NCBI GenBank assembly: GCA_934169415.1 | Contig: CAKPNP010000022.1 | Span: 1-20,903, forward strand | Direction: 5' to 3' | Source: an uncultured Bacilli bacterium | GTDB lineage: Bacteria; Bacillota_I; Bacilli_A; RF39; UBA660 | Length of the DNA stretch: 20,903 bases | In this document: positions 14,461 to 20,903 of the stretch, piece after piece | How the letters are laid out: the number at the start of each line of letters is the position of its first letter | Position numbering within the stretch: position 1 is the first letter of the stretch | The notes under the pieces: generated by a model | What the model saw: only the letters and a program-made list of their open reading frames with translations | Database searches by the model: none | What the model was told of the DNA's origin: nothing | Translations under genes and position numbers: made by a program

Positions 14461-15239
14461 TATAATACTCCATTTTTTTCAAAGAAACTAATATATTCAT
14501 CTTTAGAAACCATTTGTTCTAATTTATCTACTATTTTTCCATCTTTTACTATTAGTGTTAAAGGAGTTCCCCAAGAACCACTAAAATAATCAAAACTTGA
14601 GACAAATTCTTTTTTAGCATCATCATCTAAATAAGTAACATTTAAATAATTAACTTTTGTTCCGTTACTAGCTACAATATCATTTAAAATAACTTTAGCA
14701 CTTACACAATAAGTACATGCACTTTGTCCAACAACTATAATGCTATTTTCTTTTCCACTAACTAATTTCTTATATTCATCTATACCAATATAGTTTAATA
14801 ATAATTTTGAATCACTTGAAATAATACCATTAGTTTGTAAAAATTTAAAAGTTTCATCATAGTCTTTATACTCAGTTTGTCTAGCCACTACTTTTCCATT
14901 TGAAACAACTGCTAAATAAGGTGTCCCAAGACTAGTTATGTCTAAATCAGATAATATTTTATTTAAATACTTACTACTTAGTTCATCTGTATTTACATAA
15001 ACATAATCAAAGTTATATCTTTCTTTCATATCAAGAATACTTGGATTTAATAAATTACAATATCCACAAGTTGGTCTACCTATATAGATTAAACTATTCT
15101 CACTTGATTCAAATGCTGTTCTAAATTCCTCATATAATTTTTCATTTTTAGTTCTATCAACTATAGATGCAGTTATTATTATTGCTATAATTGCTGCAAT
15201 AACTCCTAAAACCACTATTAATTTTTTATTTTCGTTCAT
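14460..15239 (-). CDS. Membrane-anchored protein with two thioredoxin domains
   Basis: 259 residues. Residues 7-26 form an uncleaved N-terminal membrane helix and the rest should face outside. Two thioredoxin-like domains follow in tandem. The first (about 33-140) has C58-G-Y-C61 and cis-Pro107 in LGTPYLAV. The second (about 152-259) has C175-T-Y-C178 and cis-Pro226 in WGTPLTLIV. Both active sites look intact, so it may transfer electrons or fold extracytoplasmic proteins, or serve as a bacteriocin-accessory type protein. GGGAGG precedes the ATG. It is co-transcribed with the PH-domain gene. Confidence 0.9.
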   Translation of the reverse strand: MNENKKLIVVLGVIAAIIAIIITASIVDRTKNEKLYEEFRTAFESSENSLIYIGRPTCGYCNLLNPSILDMKERYNFDYVYVNTDELSSKYLNKILSDLDITSLGTPYLAVVSNGKVVARQTEYKDYDETFKFLQTNGIISSDSKLLLNYIGIDEYKKLVSGKENSIIVVGQSACTYCVSAKVILNDIVASNGTKVNYLNVTYLDDDAKKEFVSSFDYFSGSWGTPLTLIVKDGKIVDKLEQMVSKDEYISFFEKNGVL

Positions 15240-15256
15240 ACTATACCTCCCACATA

Positions 15257-15265
15257 ATTATAACA
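15257..15265 (-). promoter_or_regulatory. Extended -10 promoter of the double-thioredoxin/PH operon
   Basis: TGT-TATAAT (-10 at 15257-15262), 17 bases before the ATG; no consensus -35. Confidence 0.6.
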
Positions 15266-15322
15266 TATTTTTACAATATATCTATTTTTTTTATCTTTTT
15301 TTCACAAATATTTCATAGAATG

Positions 15323-15618
15323 TTATATTATACAATATATAGAAATAACAATTAATAATACACCAAATATTTGCCTTAGAGTTGGTGTATTACTCTTTTT
15401 CTTTGATAACATTGATATTAATAGAACAAATACCATAGATACCGGTCTTAATTAGTTGCTAGATAATCACTTAAATATAATGCCATAAACCCAAATATTT
15501 GTTGAACACATATAATAAAAATAATCTTTTTTACTTATTCCTAAATTAGCAAGATGTTTATTTAAATATTGTCCTATGCAACAAAAAAAGCAGCCAAAAT
15601 AACTACATATATTAACAT
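15323..15618 (-). pseudogene. Broken small DMT/EmrE-like transporter
   Basis: From ATG 15618 (SD AAAGGAG) the frame reads MLIYVVILAAFFVA and stops. After a one-base shift it continues IGQYLNKHLANLGISKK and YFYYMCSTNIWVYGIIFK, meets TGA and TAA in frame, then LRPVSMVFVLLISMLS and TLRQIFGVLLIVISIYCII before a natural stop. The roughly 99 codons with several hydrophobic helices and the RPVSM.FV / TLRQ..GV..I..G-like pattern fit a half-size drug/metabolite transporter. One frameshift and two stops indicate recent decay. The intact RBS and reading frame on both sides argue against chance. Confidence 0.65.
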
Positions 15619-15654
15619 ACCCTACTCCTTTACAATAAAATCATTATAACTATT

Positions 15655-15691
15655 GAATAAAAAAAGTAAATACATATAACTGTAATTTACT
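15655..15691 (-). terminator. Orphan terminator in the decayed region
   Basis: A 10-bp stem AGTAAATACA/TGTA(A)TTTACT with one bulge (15665-15674 with 15681-15691) and seven T on the minus strand. The gene it served is presumably the debris at 15739-15981. Confidence 0.6.
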
Positions 15692-15738
15692 CTTTTTAAA
15701 ATTAAATATTTTTAATAATACCAATATCATTGATATTT

Positions 15739-15981
15739 TCAATATTTTTTTAACTCTATGATGTAACCCTGATTTAGTATATAAGCTGCATATAGATCTA
15801 TACATTTTTTAATTTTTACGCACTAATTTCATATATAGTATCATTGCAACATTTGTTTTTTACTTAAAATCATAACATTTTATATACCAGACTCAAATAT
15901 TTTATTTTCTTTAAAATATTTATCAAAGCAATTTTTCCAATAATTTACACTATCTCTAATAAACTCTTCAACAATTATTTC
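15739..15981 (-). pseudogene. Possible decayed coding sequence
   Basis: Two short open stretches have protein-like composition and lie in different frames: EIIVEEFIRDSVNYWKNCFD onward to a stop at 15880, and VKIKKCIDLYAAYILNQGYI onward to a stop at 15739. I cannot assign a family. It could be chance in AT-rich DNA. Confidence 0.3.
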
Positions 15982-16129
15982 TTAATAAAATATAATTTTA
16001 AAAATAAACTATAAGGGGGCTAAAGCAACTTCAAATAATAAAAATCTTTTTAATTTTTATTCATTCAGTTTGATATGAAATAACATTATTTTTAGATATT
16101 CTACTTTTGTTATAGCCTTTATATCAAAT

Positions 16130-16261
16130 TTTTGTAAATTGACTCATGATTTTGTTTCACACTTTCTTTAGCCTCAACATCACGATTGATGCGTTGTGTT
16201 TCTCTGATACTTACATGTATAGTGGACTTCCACCAGTTAACTATATGCCATACTGGCACAC
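16130..16261 (-). mobile_element. Probable 5' fragment of a group II intron
   Basis: On the minus strand the sequence begins GTGTG at 16261, the 5' signature of group II introns, and continues TAACTGGTGGAAGTCC (about 16226-16241), which resembles the start of domain I. It begins just after a terminator hairpin, the preferred site of group IIC introns. No reverse transcriptase and no domain V are seen, so only a remnant survives. Flanking dyads such as TTTGATAT/ATATCAAA (about 16068-16130) may extend it to about 16000. Confidence 0.45.
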
Positions 16262-16263
16262 CA

Positions 16264-16296
16264 AAAAGAAGCAAGTTTTATAAATTCACTTCTTTT
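16264..16296 (-). terminator. Terminator of the structural-protein operon
   Basis: AAAAAGAAG/CTTCTTTTT (16288-16296 region with 16264-16272) forms a 9-bp stem, loop about 15 bases, ending in T5, immediately after the stop of the 181-aa gene. Confidence 0.65.
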
Positions 16297-16842
16297 TTAA
16301 TTATCTTCAAGTATTATTTGACCATCTATAATTGGTATATTAGGGAAACTTGCATCCATTAATGTAAAGTTTCTAACTGGTGCAGGTGGATTTGTTATTT
16401 GTACCGTTTGTGTTGATTCAGTCATAACAATTGATTTAACAGTATCATCAAATGTATGGCCTCCGTCGCCTGATATTTGCCTATAATATATTGCTGTACT
16501 CCCTGATTCAGCAAATGGAACATTATTAAATACAGCGTCTCCATCTACATTAGTTACTATTTCATTTCCAACTATTGTTCCTGTACTATCAGTTCTTATA
16601 AATTTAGCGCCGACAATTTGTACTCCAGTAGTAGGATCACCTGTATCTGTAACATGAAGTGTTAAAGTTCCTTTTGCACCTATTGAAAAAGCATATGTGG
16701 CTGTTCCATCTATAATAGTAACACTTTTAGGATTAAGTGTTGATGCATCATATCCACCAGCTACGGCTTGTGCATTATATGTTCCTGTAACAAGTTGGAT
16801 ACTCCCTTTACCATTCGTTATTGGGATTGTATGTCTTGCCAT
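16297..16842 (-). CDS. Prealbumin-like (SpaA/Cna-B) protein with a shared C-terminal motif
   Basis: 181 residues, no signal peptide, no membrane helix. Residues 1-55 form a small beta domain (MARHTIPITNGKGS). Residues 56-152 are a SpaA/Cna-B-like domain (TLTLHVTD, IVGAKFIRTDSTG, TNVDGDAVFNNVPF, VQITNPP). Residues 158-181 carry a tail with D163, F166-P-N-I169, I171, G174 and I-L178, which aligns without gaps with the tail of the upstream 119-residue protein. The gene overlaps that gene by 25 bases; its GGAGG lies in the codons for the neighbour's motif. Likely a structural surface or spore-layer protein (inference). Confidence 0.8.
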   Translation of the reverse strand: MARHTIPITNGKGSIQLVTGTYNAQAVAGGYDASTLNPKSVTIIDGTATYAFSIGAKGTLTLHVTDTGDPTTGVQIVGAKFIRTDSTGTIVGNEIVTNVDGDAVFNNVPFAESGSTAIYYRQISGDGGHTFDDTVKSIVMTESTQTVQITNPPAPVRNFTLMDASFPNIPIIDGQIILEDN

Positions 16843-17177
16843 AATATCATCTTACCTCCTTCTATTTTTATGTTTGGATAATGTTCATCCTTTAGTAAAA
16901 CTGTAACAAGATGTTCTTTTCTTTTATTATTGCTAATATTTATACAATAAATTTTATCTTTTCTTGCAATTAAAGGTATTTTTACAATCGATAAATTAGA
17001 ATATATGACTAATTTATATACCTCATTATTGCATACTGGTATTTTTACTTTTCCAAAATTATCTGTTATTCCATCAAAAACAATCTCATTACATTTATCT
17101 TTTAGTTTTATTTTTAAATTACCCAGACACATACTTTCATTACTACAAAGTTTAATATAAATATAATCGCTTGTCAT
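16818..17177 (-). CDS. Small beta-fold protein with the shared C-terminal motif
   Basis: 119 residues, no signal peptide. Residues about 5-85 read as a prealbumin/Cna-B-like sandwich (KIKLKDKCNEIVFDGITDN, FGKVKIPV, YKLVIYSNLSIVKIPL) with five cysteines (C11, C17, C29, C49, C78). Residues 93-115 carry the tail D97, Y100-P-N-I103, I105, G108, M-I-L112. The motif equals that of the next gene. GAGGTGAATT precedes the ATG. A CATAnnnTA element lies 19 bases upstream. Probable structural role together with its neighbours. Confidence 0.75.
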   Translation of the reverse strand: MTSDYIYIKLCSNESMCLGNLKIKLKDKCNEIVFDGITDNFGKVKIPVCNNEVYKLVIYSNLSIVKIPLIARKDKIYCINISNNKRKEHLVTVLLKDEHYPNIKIEGGKMILWQDIQSQ

Positions 17178-17196
17178 AATTCACCTCATTACAATA

Positions 17197-17205
17197 TATT
17201 TTATG
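17197..17205 (-). promoter_or_regulatory. CATAnnnTA element upstream of the 119-aa gene
   Basis: CATAAAATA on the minus strand, 19 bases before the ATG, with the same following Shine-Dalgarno context (TAATGAGGTGAATT) as the YutH-like gene. Matches the sigma-K-type -10; no clear AC at -35. Confidence 0.35.
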
Positions 17206-17221
17206 AATCAAACCTTCTTTT

Positions 17222-17238
17222 GCAAAGGCATTATGCCT
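17222..17238 (-). terminator. Small hairpin with the stop codon as loop
   Basis: AGGCA-TAA-TGCCT (17234-17238 with 17226-17230): the loop is exactly the TAA stop of the beta-helix gene (17231-17233). The stem is 5 bp and only TT follows, so termination is probably partial. Confidence 0.35.
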
Positions 17239-19096
17239 CAACACTCCAAACTATTAGTGTTGAATAATCTTCATTTTCAAGCAAATCTTTACTAGGTTTT
17301 AACAATAATCCTTTATCGACCGAAAATGTAACATTACTAACAGTTACATCTCCACCATTATCATTTGATTCATATATTAATTTTTTATTTGTTTTTAAAG
17401 AAATCTCTTCATTATTGAATTTTTTGAAAAATAGTGAATCTATTAATACTTTACCAGTTGCTTCTATCATTGGATTTGTATAATTTAAATACAGTTTCCA
17501 GTTAGTACTATTTACCCTACTATCAACTACAGTTACCACTGTTTCATTTTTTTTAGGTAATATAATTGGATTAATCGAAGATGGTATCACACTAAAGGGA
17601 ATATTTTCTGTTACTTTTAAAAGAGTTAACTCACCCATAAAAGGGGTAATTACCTTTCTTTCACTAAAACAACTATTTAAACAAGATGTTATTTTAATTC
17701 TTGTATTATCTGGAATAACAGAATCAATACTTACTTCAAACAAACCATTTTCATCTGCGACTGTTGTTAAACTTTTATTATCATATTCTATTTTAACATT
17801 TGTATATGGCATGGTATGTCCTGAAATTTTAGCTGTAGAATCTGTAATTGGATGGACATTTATCTTAACCATTCCAATAGTTAATATTTTTTTATTTTGT
17901 AGTGTAAAACTATTTATATCTGATATTGAACTTAACTCAGTATCTGTAAAATTATGTGACGTAACTGTAGTACTATCCTGATTTAATACACCTGTTATTT
18001 TAGCTGGTGTATTTTCTTTATACCAATAGAATGCCGGTGTATCATCAAGATTACAAGCAGAAGTATAGTCAAGAGCATATATCCACATATTAATTCTACT
18101 AAAACTAAATACAAAATCAACAGGATTATTTGTATATACGACATTTGCATTTTTAGTATAAATATTTACATATTTTGGATTATCTAGTATAAACTTCTGA
18201 TTAGTTCCTTTAAAATAAATATTATAGTTATCTGATGGTGTTGTCATGTATGTGTTTATTACAGATATGCTTGCTCCTTCTGAAACCTTAAAATCTCCAA
18301 ATACATTCCACATTGGAACTCTTTGATGGCTTTTTTCAATAAATGTAAAATTAGCCATTTCTTCTATTAAAACATTTCTAGCACCATGTGTAGTTGTTAT
18401 TGCAAAACCATTACCTGTTGTTAAAAGAAATTCTGCACCATGCCCTACTATTAAATCTAACCTATTAGTTCCATTCATAAATTCTCTATTAGTCGTAATA
18501 CTTACTCTGCTATTTGGCATAATTTTAACTAATGATGGTATAACATCATTAAAAAAGAAAATTGTATTTGTATTTGAATCACTTGTAATTGTTGTATTTC
18601 CATCTATTAAGATTCTATTGGAATTACAGGCTCTTTGTGCAGAAACATTATTAGTATCTTTAACTTCTAAAACAGAATCTATAATTTTAGTAGTTCCATA
18701 ATAATTTTGTGAAAGTTCGATTCCACTAAATTTTATATTATTATATTCTACTACCACATTAGAATAGTTTGGATGAGATGGAACATAAATAACTCCATAA
18801 CCATGTGAAGATACTATATTCATATTTTTCAATATGATTCTTTTATTAGTTGTACTTGCTTTTATAACCGTTTCTTCCGAACTTAAATTATTTGTATAAG
18901 TATATTTTGTATTATTATATGTTCCATCAATAACAATTTTAACTTTATTACTATTTATAACAAAACCACTTGTAGCATTAATATCACTTCCTAAATAAAC
19001 ATATTCATAACCATTATCTTCACTCAAAACTTGTTTTAATTCATCACTAGTTGTAACAACAACAGTACTATTATTTATTATTTGAATAATTATCAC
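17231..19096 (-). CDS. Beta-helix / Ig-like / WxL-like structural protein
   Basis: 621 residues, no signal peptide or membrane helix. Residues about 15-395 are a right-handed beta-helix of the pectate-lyase-like adhesin type (TSDELKQVLSEDNGYEYVYL, VKIVIDGTY, RIILKNMNI, repeated NxxxVVVE rungs). Residues about 408-495 form an Ig-like domain (KISGHTMPYTNVKIEYDN, ADENGLFEVSI). Residues about 500-621 resemble a WxL domain: V-D-S, N-W533-K-L, and a closing LIVW617SV in place of the second WxL. WxL domains bind cell walls non-covalently. The start is GTG 19096, with AAAGG only 3 bases away; a rarer start a few codons on is possible. No catalytic residues are evident, so it is probably structural. 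Confidence 0.82.
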   Translation of the reverse strand: MIIIQIINNSTVVVTTSDELKQVLSEDNGYEYVYLGSDINATSGFVINSNKVKIVIDGTYNNTKYTYTNNLSSEETVIKASTTNKRIILKNMNIVSSHGYGVIYVPSHPNYSNVVVEYNNIKFSGIELSQNYYGTTKIIDSVLEVKDTNNVSAQRACNSNRILIDGNTTITSDSNTNTIFFFNDVIPSLVKIMPNSRVSITTNREFMNGTNRLDLIVGHGAEFLLTTGNGFAITTTHGARNVLIEEMANFTFIEKSHQRVPMWNVFGDFKVSEGASISVINTYMTTPSDNYNIYFKGTNQKFILDNPKYVNIYTKNANVVYTNNPVDFVFSFSRINMWIYALDYTSACNLDDTPAFYWYKENTPAKITGVLNQDSTTVTSHNFTDTELSSISDINSFTLQNKKILTIGMVKINVHPITDSTAKISGHTMPYTNVKIEYDNKSLTTVADENGLFEVSIDSVIPDNTRIKITSCLNSCFSERKVITPFMGELTLLKVTENIPFSVIPSSINPIILPKKNETVVTVVDSRVNSTNWKLYLNYTNPMIEATGKVLIDSLFFKKFNNEEISLKTNKKLIYESNDNGGDVTVSNVTFSVDKGLLLKPSKDLLENEDYSTLIVWSVEA

Positions 19097-19108
19097 CTTC
19101 CTTTACAA

Positions 19109-19117
19109 TAATTTATG
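19109..19117 (-). promoter_or_regulatory. CATAnnnTA element upstream of the beta-helix gene
   Basis: CATAAATTA on the minus strand, identical to the elements before the YutH-like and collagen genes, 12 bases before the assigned GTG. No AC at the expected -35 distance. The leader would be very short. Confidence 0.35.
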
Positions 19118-19137
19118 TTAAAAATTAATAATTAAAT

Positions 19138-19165
19138 AATTAAAAAGAATAGAGTTTTCTATTCT
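19138..19165 (-). terminator. Terminator overlapping the collagen-gene stop
   Basis: An 8-bp perfect stem AGAATAGA/TCTATTCT (19158-19165 with 19146-19153), loop AAAC, then TTTT. Its first base is the last base of the stop codon TGA (19165-19167). Confidence 0.75.
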
Positions 19166-20298
19166 CAATGTATCTTAGTAACACTTAACATTGCATTAGT
19201 ACTTCCATTGAATTTCAAATTAACCGTCTTAGATGATTTAACATTTAAAGTTATAAGATCATTTGATTGTAATGAACAAATAGTTGTTCCACTTATACTG
19301 GTAATTATTTGAGCACTAAATTCACTTGTTGCATTTGTAGCGGGCTGTAATATATCATTTGATCTAACAGACATGGTTATAGAACATTCCTCATTTGTTG
19401 CTCCACATAATAAATATGATATTAAATATACTCCACTTTCTTTTATCTTAATAGAATTAGCATCCGGATATTCTGTAAGAAATGCCGTTCCCTTTTCAGG
19501 AAGCGGAATTACTGTATCTATTGCTTGTGGTAAAGTAAACTGAGTGTCAGTCATTGAATATCTAATTCCATAAGAAGACACAAATTCTGTACCTGGAGGG
19601 CCTGCTGGACCTTGTGGTCCTCTATCTCCAGTATTGCCTTTTTCACCCTTTGGAATTGAAAATGCTAAATGATGGACCCAATTTTCAAAAGTGTCCGTAA
19701 CTTGTGCTGGTTCCCCCGGTTCAAGTGTTTCGGTCTCATCTATAGCAATATGTTCAGTTCTGCCTGTCTCTCCTGGTAACCCTCTTTCTCCTTGTGGGCC
19801 AATATCACCTTTTTCACCTCTTGGTATTTTAAATTCCAAAACTACATCTACAGGAGTTCCAACATTTATAACCTCAGCCTCTTCAGTCGGTTCTATTGTT
19901 TCAATATTTCCAATTTGAATGGTAGATGGTCCTTGTTCGCCTTTTTCACCTTTTATTCCTTGTGGACCCATATCACCTTTTTCTCCTTTTGGTCCTGGAA
20001 TTCCTTGTGGACCAATTTTTCCATCAATTCCTTGTTCACCTCTTGGTATTTTAAAATTCAAAATAACATCTTTGTTAGTTCCAACATTTTCTACTTTTGC
20101 ATTTTCAAATGATTCTACTGTTTCTGTAATTCCAACATCAATACTAGCAGGTCCTGGAATTCCTCTTTCTCCTTGTGGGCCAACATTACCTTTTTCACCT
20201 TTTGGTCCAGTTGGACCTTGCAGATAACAAAATTTGTATTTTTCTCTTTCATCTTCAATTTTCTTTCTTATTCGTTCATAATCATTGCAATTATTCAT
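19165..20298 (-). CDS. Collagen-like protein with a BclA-C/C1q-like head
   Basis: 377 residues without a signal peptide. Residues 1-27 are a charged head with C4 and C24. Four G-X-Y stretches (about 28-50, 87-124, 161-180, 218-237) can form triple helices. They alternate with three related modules of about 36 residues (51-86, 125-160, 181-217), each with an ET.E....A.V....T core and ending F.IP[RK]GE. Residues about 240-377 form a jelly-roll head like the C-terminus of Bacillus BclA (GVYLISYLLCGATNEE, LQSNDLITLNV, final AMLSVTKI). BclA-type proteins trimerise and build the hair-like spore nap. GGAGGGTG precedes the ATG. First gene of the structural cluster. Confidence 0.88.
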   Translation of the reverse strand: MNNCNDYERIRKKIEDEREKYKFCYLQGPTGPKGEKGNVGPQGERGIPGPASIDVGITETVESFENAKVENVGTNKDVILNFKIPRGEQGIDGKIGPQGIPGPKGEKGDMGPQGIKGEKGEQGPSTIQIGNIETIEPTEEAEVINVGTPVDVVLEFKIPRGEKGDIGPQGERGLPGETGRTEHIAIDETETLEPGEPAQVTDTFENWVHHLAFSIPKGEKGNTGDRGPQGPAGPPGTEFVSSYGIRYSMTDTQFTLPQAIDTVIPLPEKGTAFLTEYPDANSIKIKESGVYLISYLLCGATNEECSITMSVRSNDILQPATNATSEFSAQIITSISGTTICSLQSNDLITLNVKSSKTVNLKFNGSTNAMLSVTKIH

Positions 20299-20355
20299 TA
20301 TACACCCTCCTTTAATTTATTTAGAATCAACTTTCATATTCTAATTCTTCTATTT

Positions 20356-20382
20356 TAATTTATGAAATTATTTTTAAAATGT
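20356..20382 (-). promoter_or_regulatory. Sigma-K-like promoter of the collagen gene
   Basis: CATAAATTA (20356-20364) with AC (20381-20382) 16 bases upstream matches the sigma-K pattern AC-N16/17-CATAnnnTA. It lies 57 bases before the ATG. In AT-rich DNA a single match is weak; the recurrence before related genes gives it weight. Confidence 0.4.
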
Positions 20383-20532
20383 TTAATGAAGATGTAATAA
20401 AATGGTATATCAAAAAATTATTTATATTTTTAAGATAATTTTTATTATAATTTATTTTCTGATTATAGTATGTTTTTTTAACTCATCAATACTTAGATTA
20501 TTATTGTTTTAACTTATTATCTTTATCTTATT

Positions 20533-20774
20533 TATATCTCTTTACAGTAGAATATTTATAATTTATTTCAAAATATTCATTCATCCAATAATCTCCATAC
20601 AAATATTACATTTTACATCAGTTACATCATTAATAAATTCGTCATATGCTTTTTGTCTCGCTATGTATGCTTCATTTTTAGTTTTAAAACATGATTTAGT
20701 TTTCTTTTTCCATTTACCTTTCCTACATCAAAGCAATATTGATATACATTTCCTCTTTTTCTTATGCTAATCAT
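20533..20774 (-). pseudogene. Decayed tyrosine recombinase/integrase, N-terminal part
   Basis: From ATG 20774 the frame reads MISIRKRGNVYQYCFDVGKV then NGKRK. After a shift it reads FKTKNEAYIARQKAYDEFIN, and after another shift DYWMNEYFEINYKYSTVKRY. This is the order of the arm-DNA-binding and N-terminal core-binding domains of Tn916-type integrases. At least two frameshifts break it, and the catalytic R-H-R-Y domain is absent from 20299-20533, where I see only AT-rich sequence. It records an old integration event. Confidence 0.75.
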
Positions 20775-20811
20775 GTTATCATCTTTCTTTTGATTATTAT
20801 AATTTTACATC

Positions 20812-20845
20812 AAAAAAGTATCAACGAATATGCTGATACTTTTTT
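20812..20845. terminator. Strong terminator after the partial gene at the right edge
   Basis: A 12-bp perfect stem AAAAAAGTATCA/TGATACTTTTTT (20812-20823 with 20834-20845) and a 10-base loop, T tract on both strands. It overlaps the stop codon of the edge gene (20844-20846). Confidence 0.85.
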
Positions 20846-20903
20846 AATTAGTTATTAAATTATTTTCTTCATTAACTTGTTTTTGTAATAACTCTAAATC
20901 TTT
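20844..20903 (-). CDS. C-terminal end of a gene truncated by the window edge
   Basis: Nineteen codons (KDLELLQKQVNEENNLITN) and a TAA stop followed at once by a strong terminator. The composition suggests a helical or coiled-coil tail. The product cannot be named from this. Confidence 0.55.
   Translation of the reverse strand, partial: KDLELLQKQVNEENNLITN

Noticed and set aside
15240..16296. CRISPR array or small-RNA locus in the gene-poor stretch
   Set aside because: No regularly spaced repeats; the stretch is better explained by pseudogene debris, a terminator and an intron fragment.
19691..20227. Plus-strand Pro/Ser/Cys-rich frames opposite the collagen gene
   Set aside because: Shadows of the G-X-Y codon pattern on the other strand.

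Overview
The window comes from a very AT-rich, low-GC Gram-positive bacterium. The housekeeping genes are Firmicutes/Bacilli types: LigA, CdaA-CdaR, YugI/CvfD-like S1 protein, DUF402 phosphatase, DUF1292, DUF378 and a YutI/YutH-like pair. Tryptophan is encoded by TGG and TGA is not read through in intact genes, so this is not a code-4 mollicute. An uncultured gut Bacilli lineage is a plausible source (inference). Nearly everything lies on the minus strand; the intact plus-strand genes are a DUF378 membrane protein and a NifU-like protein.

Layout. Positions 1-7318 hold a promoter reading off the left edge, a DUF402 phosphatase, an S41/CtpA-type protease, tRNA-Glu(CTC), a thioredoxin-fold-like membrane protein, a LolA/MucB-like lipoprotein, DUF378, and the operon [repeat protein]-cdaA-cdaR for c-di-AMP synthesis. 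Positions 7392-11632 hold ligA, a 500-aa protein ending in a RelE/ParE-like domain, and a five-tRNA operon (Val-Thr-Tyr-Gln-Lys). Positions 11640-15239 hold an S1-domain regulator, a NifU-like Fe-S scaffold facing a YutH-like spore-coat protein, a DUF1292 protein, and a coupled double-thioredoxin/PH pair. Positions 15240-16296 hold no intact gene: a broken DMT-type transporter, weaker coding debris and what looks like the 5' end of a group II intron. Positions 16297-20298 hold four structural genes without signal peptides: a collagen-like/BclA-C-like protein, a beta-helix/Ig/WxL-like protein, and two prealbumin-fold proteins sharing a C-terminal motif. Positions 20299-20903 hold a decayed tyrosine integrase and the last 19 codons of another gene.

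The most interesting part is the structural cluster. Its proteins resemble exosporium or surface-filament components but lack export signals, as expected for spore-coat proteins assembled in a mother cell. Its genes lack the extended -10 (TGnTATAAT) found before nearly every other gene here. Instead they carry CATAnnnTA upstream, the -10 form of the mother-cell sigma factors, and so does the YutH-like coat gene. Two adjacent proteins end in the same gapless motif, D-x-x-[FY]-P-N-I-x-I-x-x-G-x-[IM]-I-L, a candidate sorting or assembly tag. A second window-wide theme is economy at gene ends: many intrinsic terminators overlap the stop codon, sometimes with the stop forming the loop.
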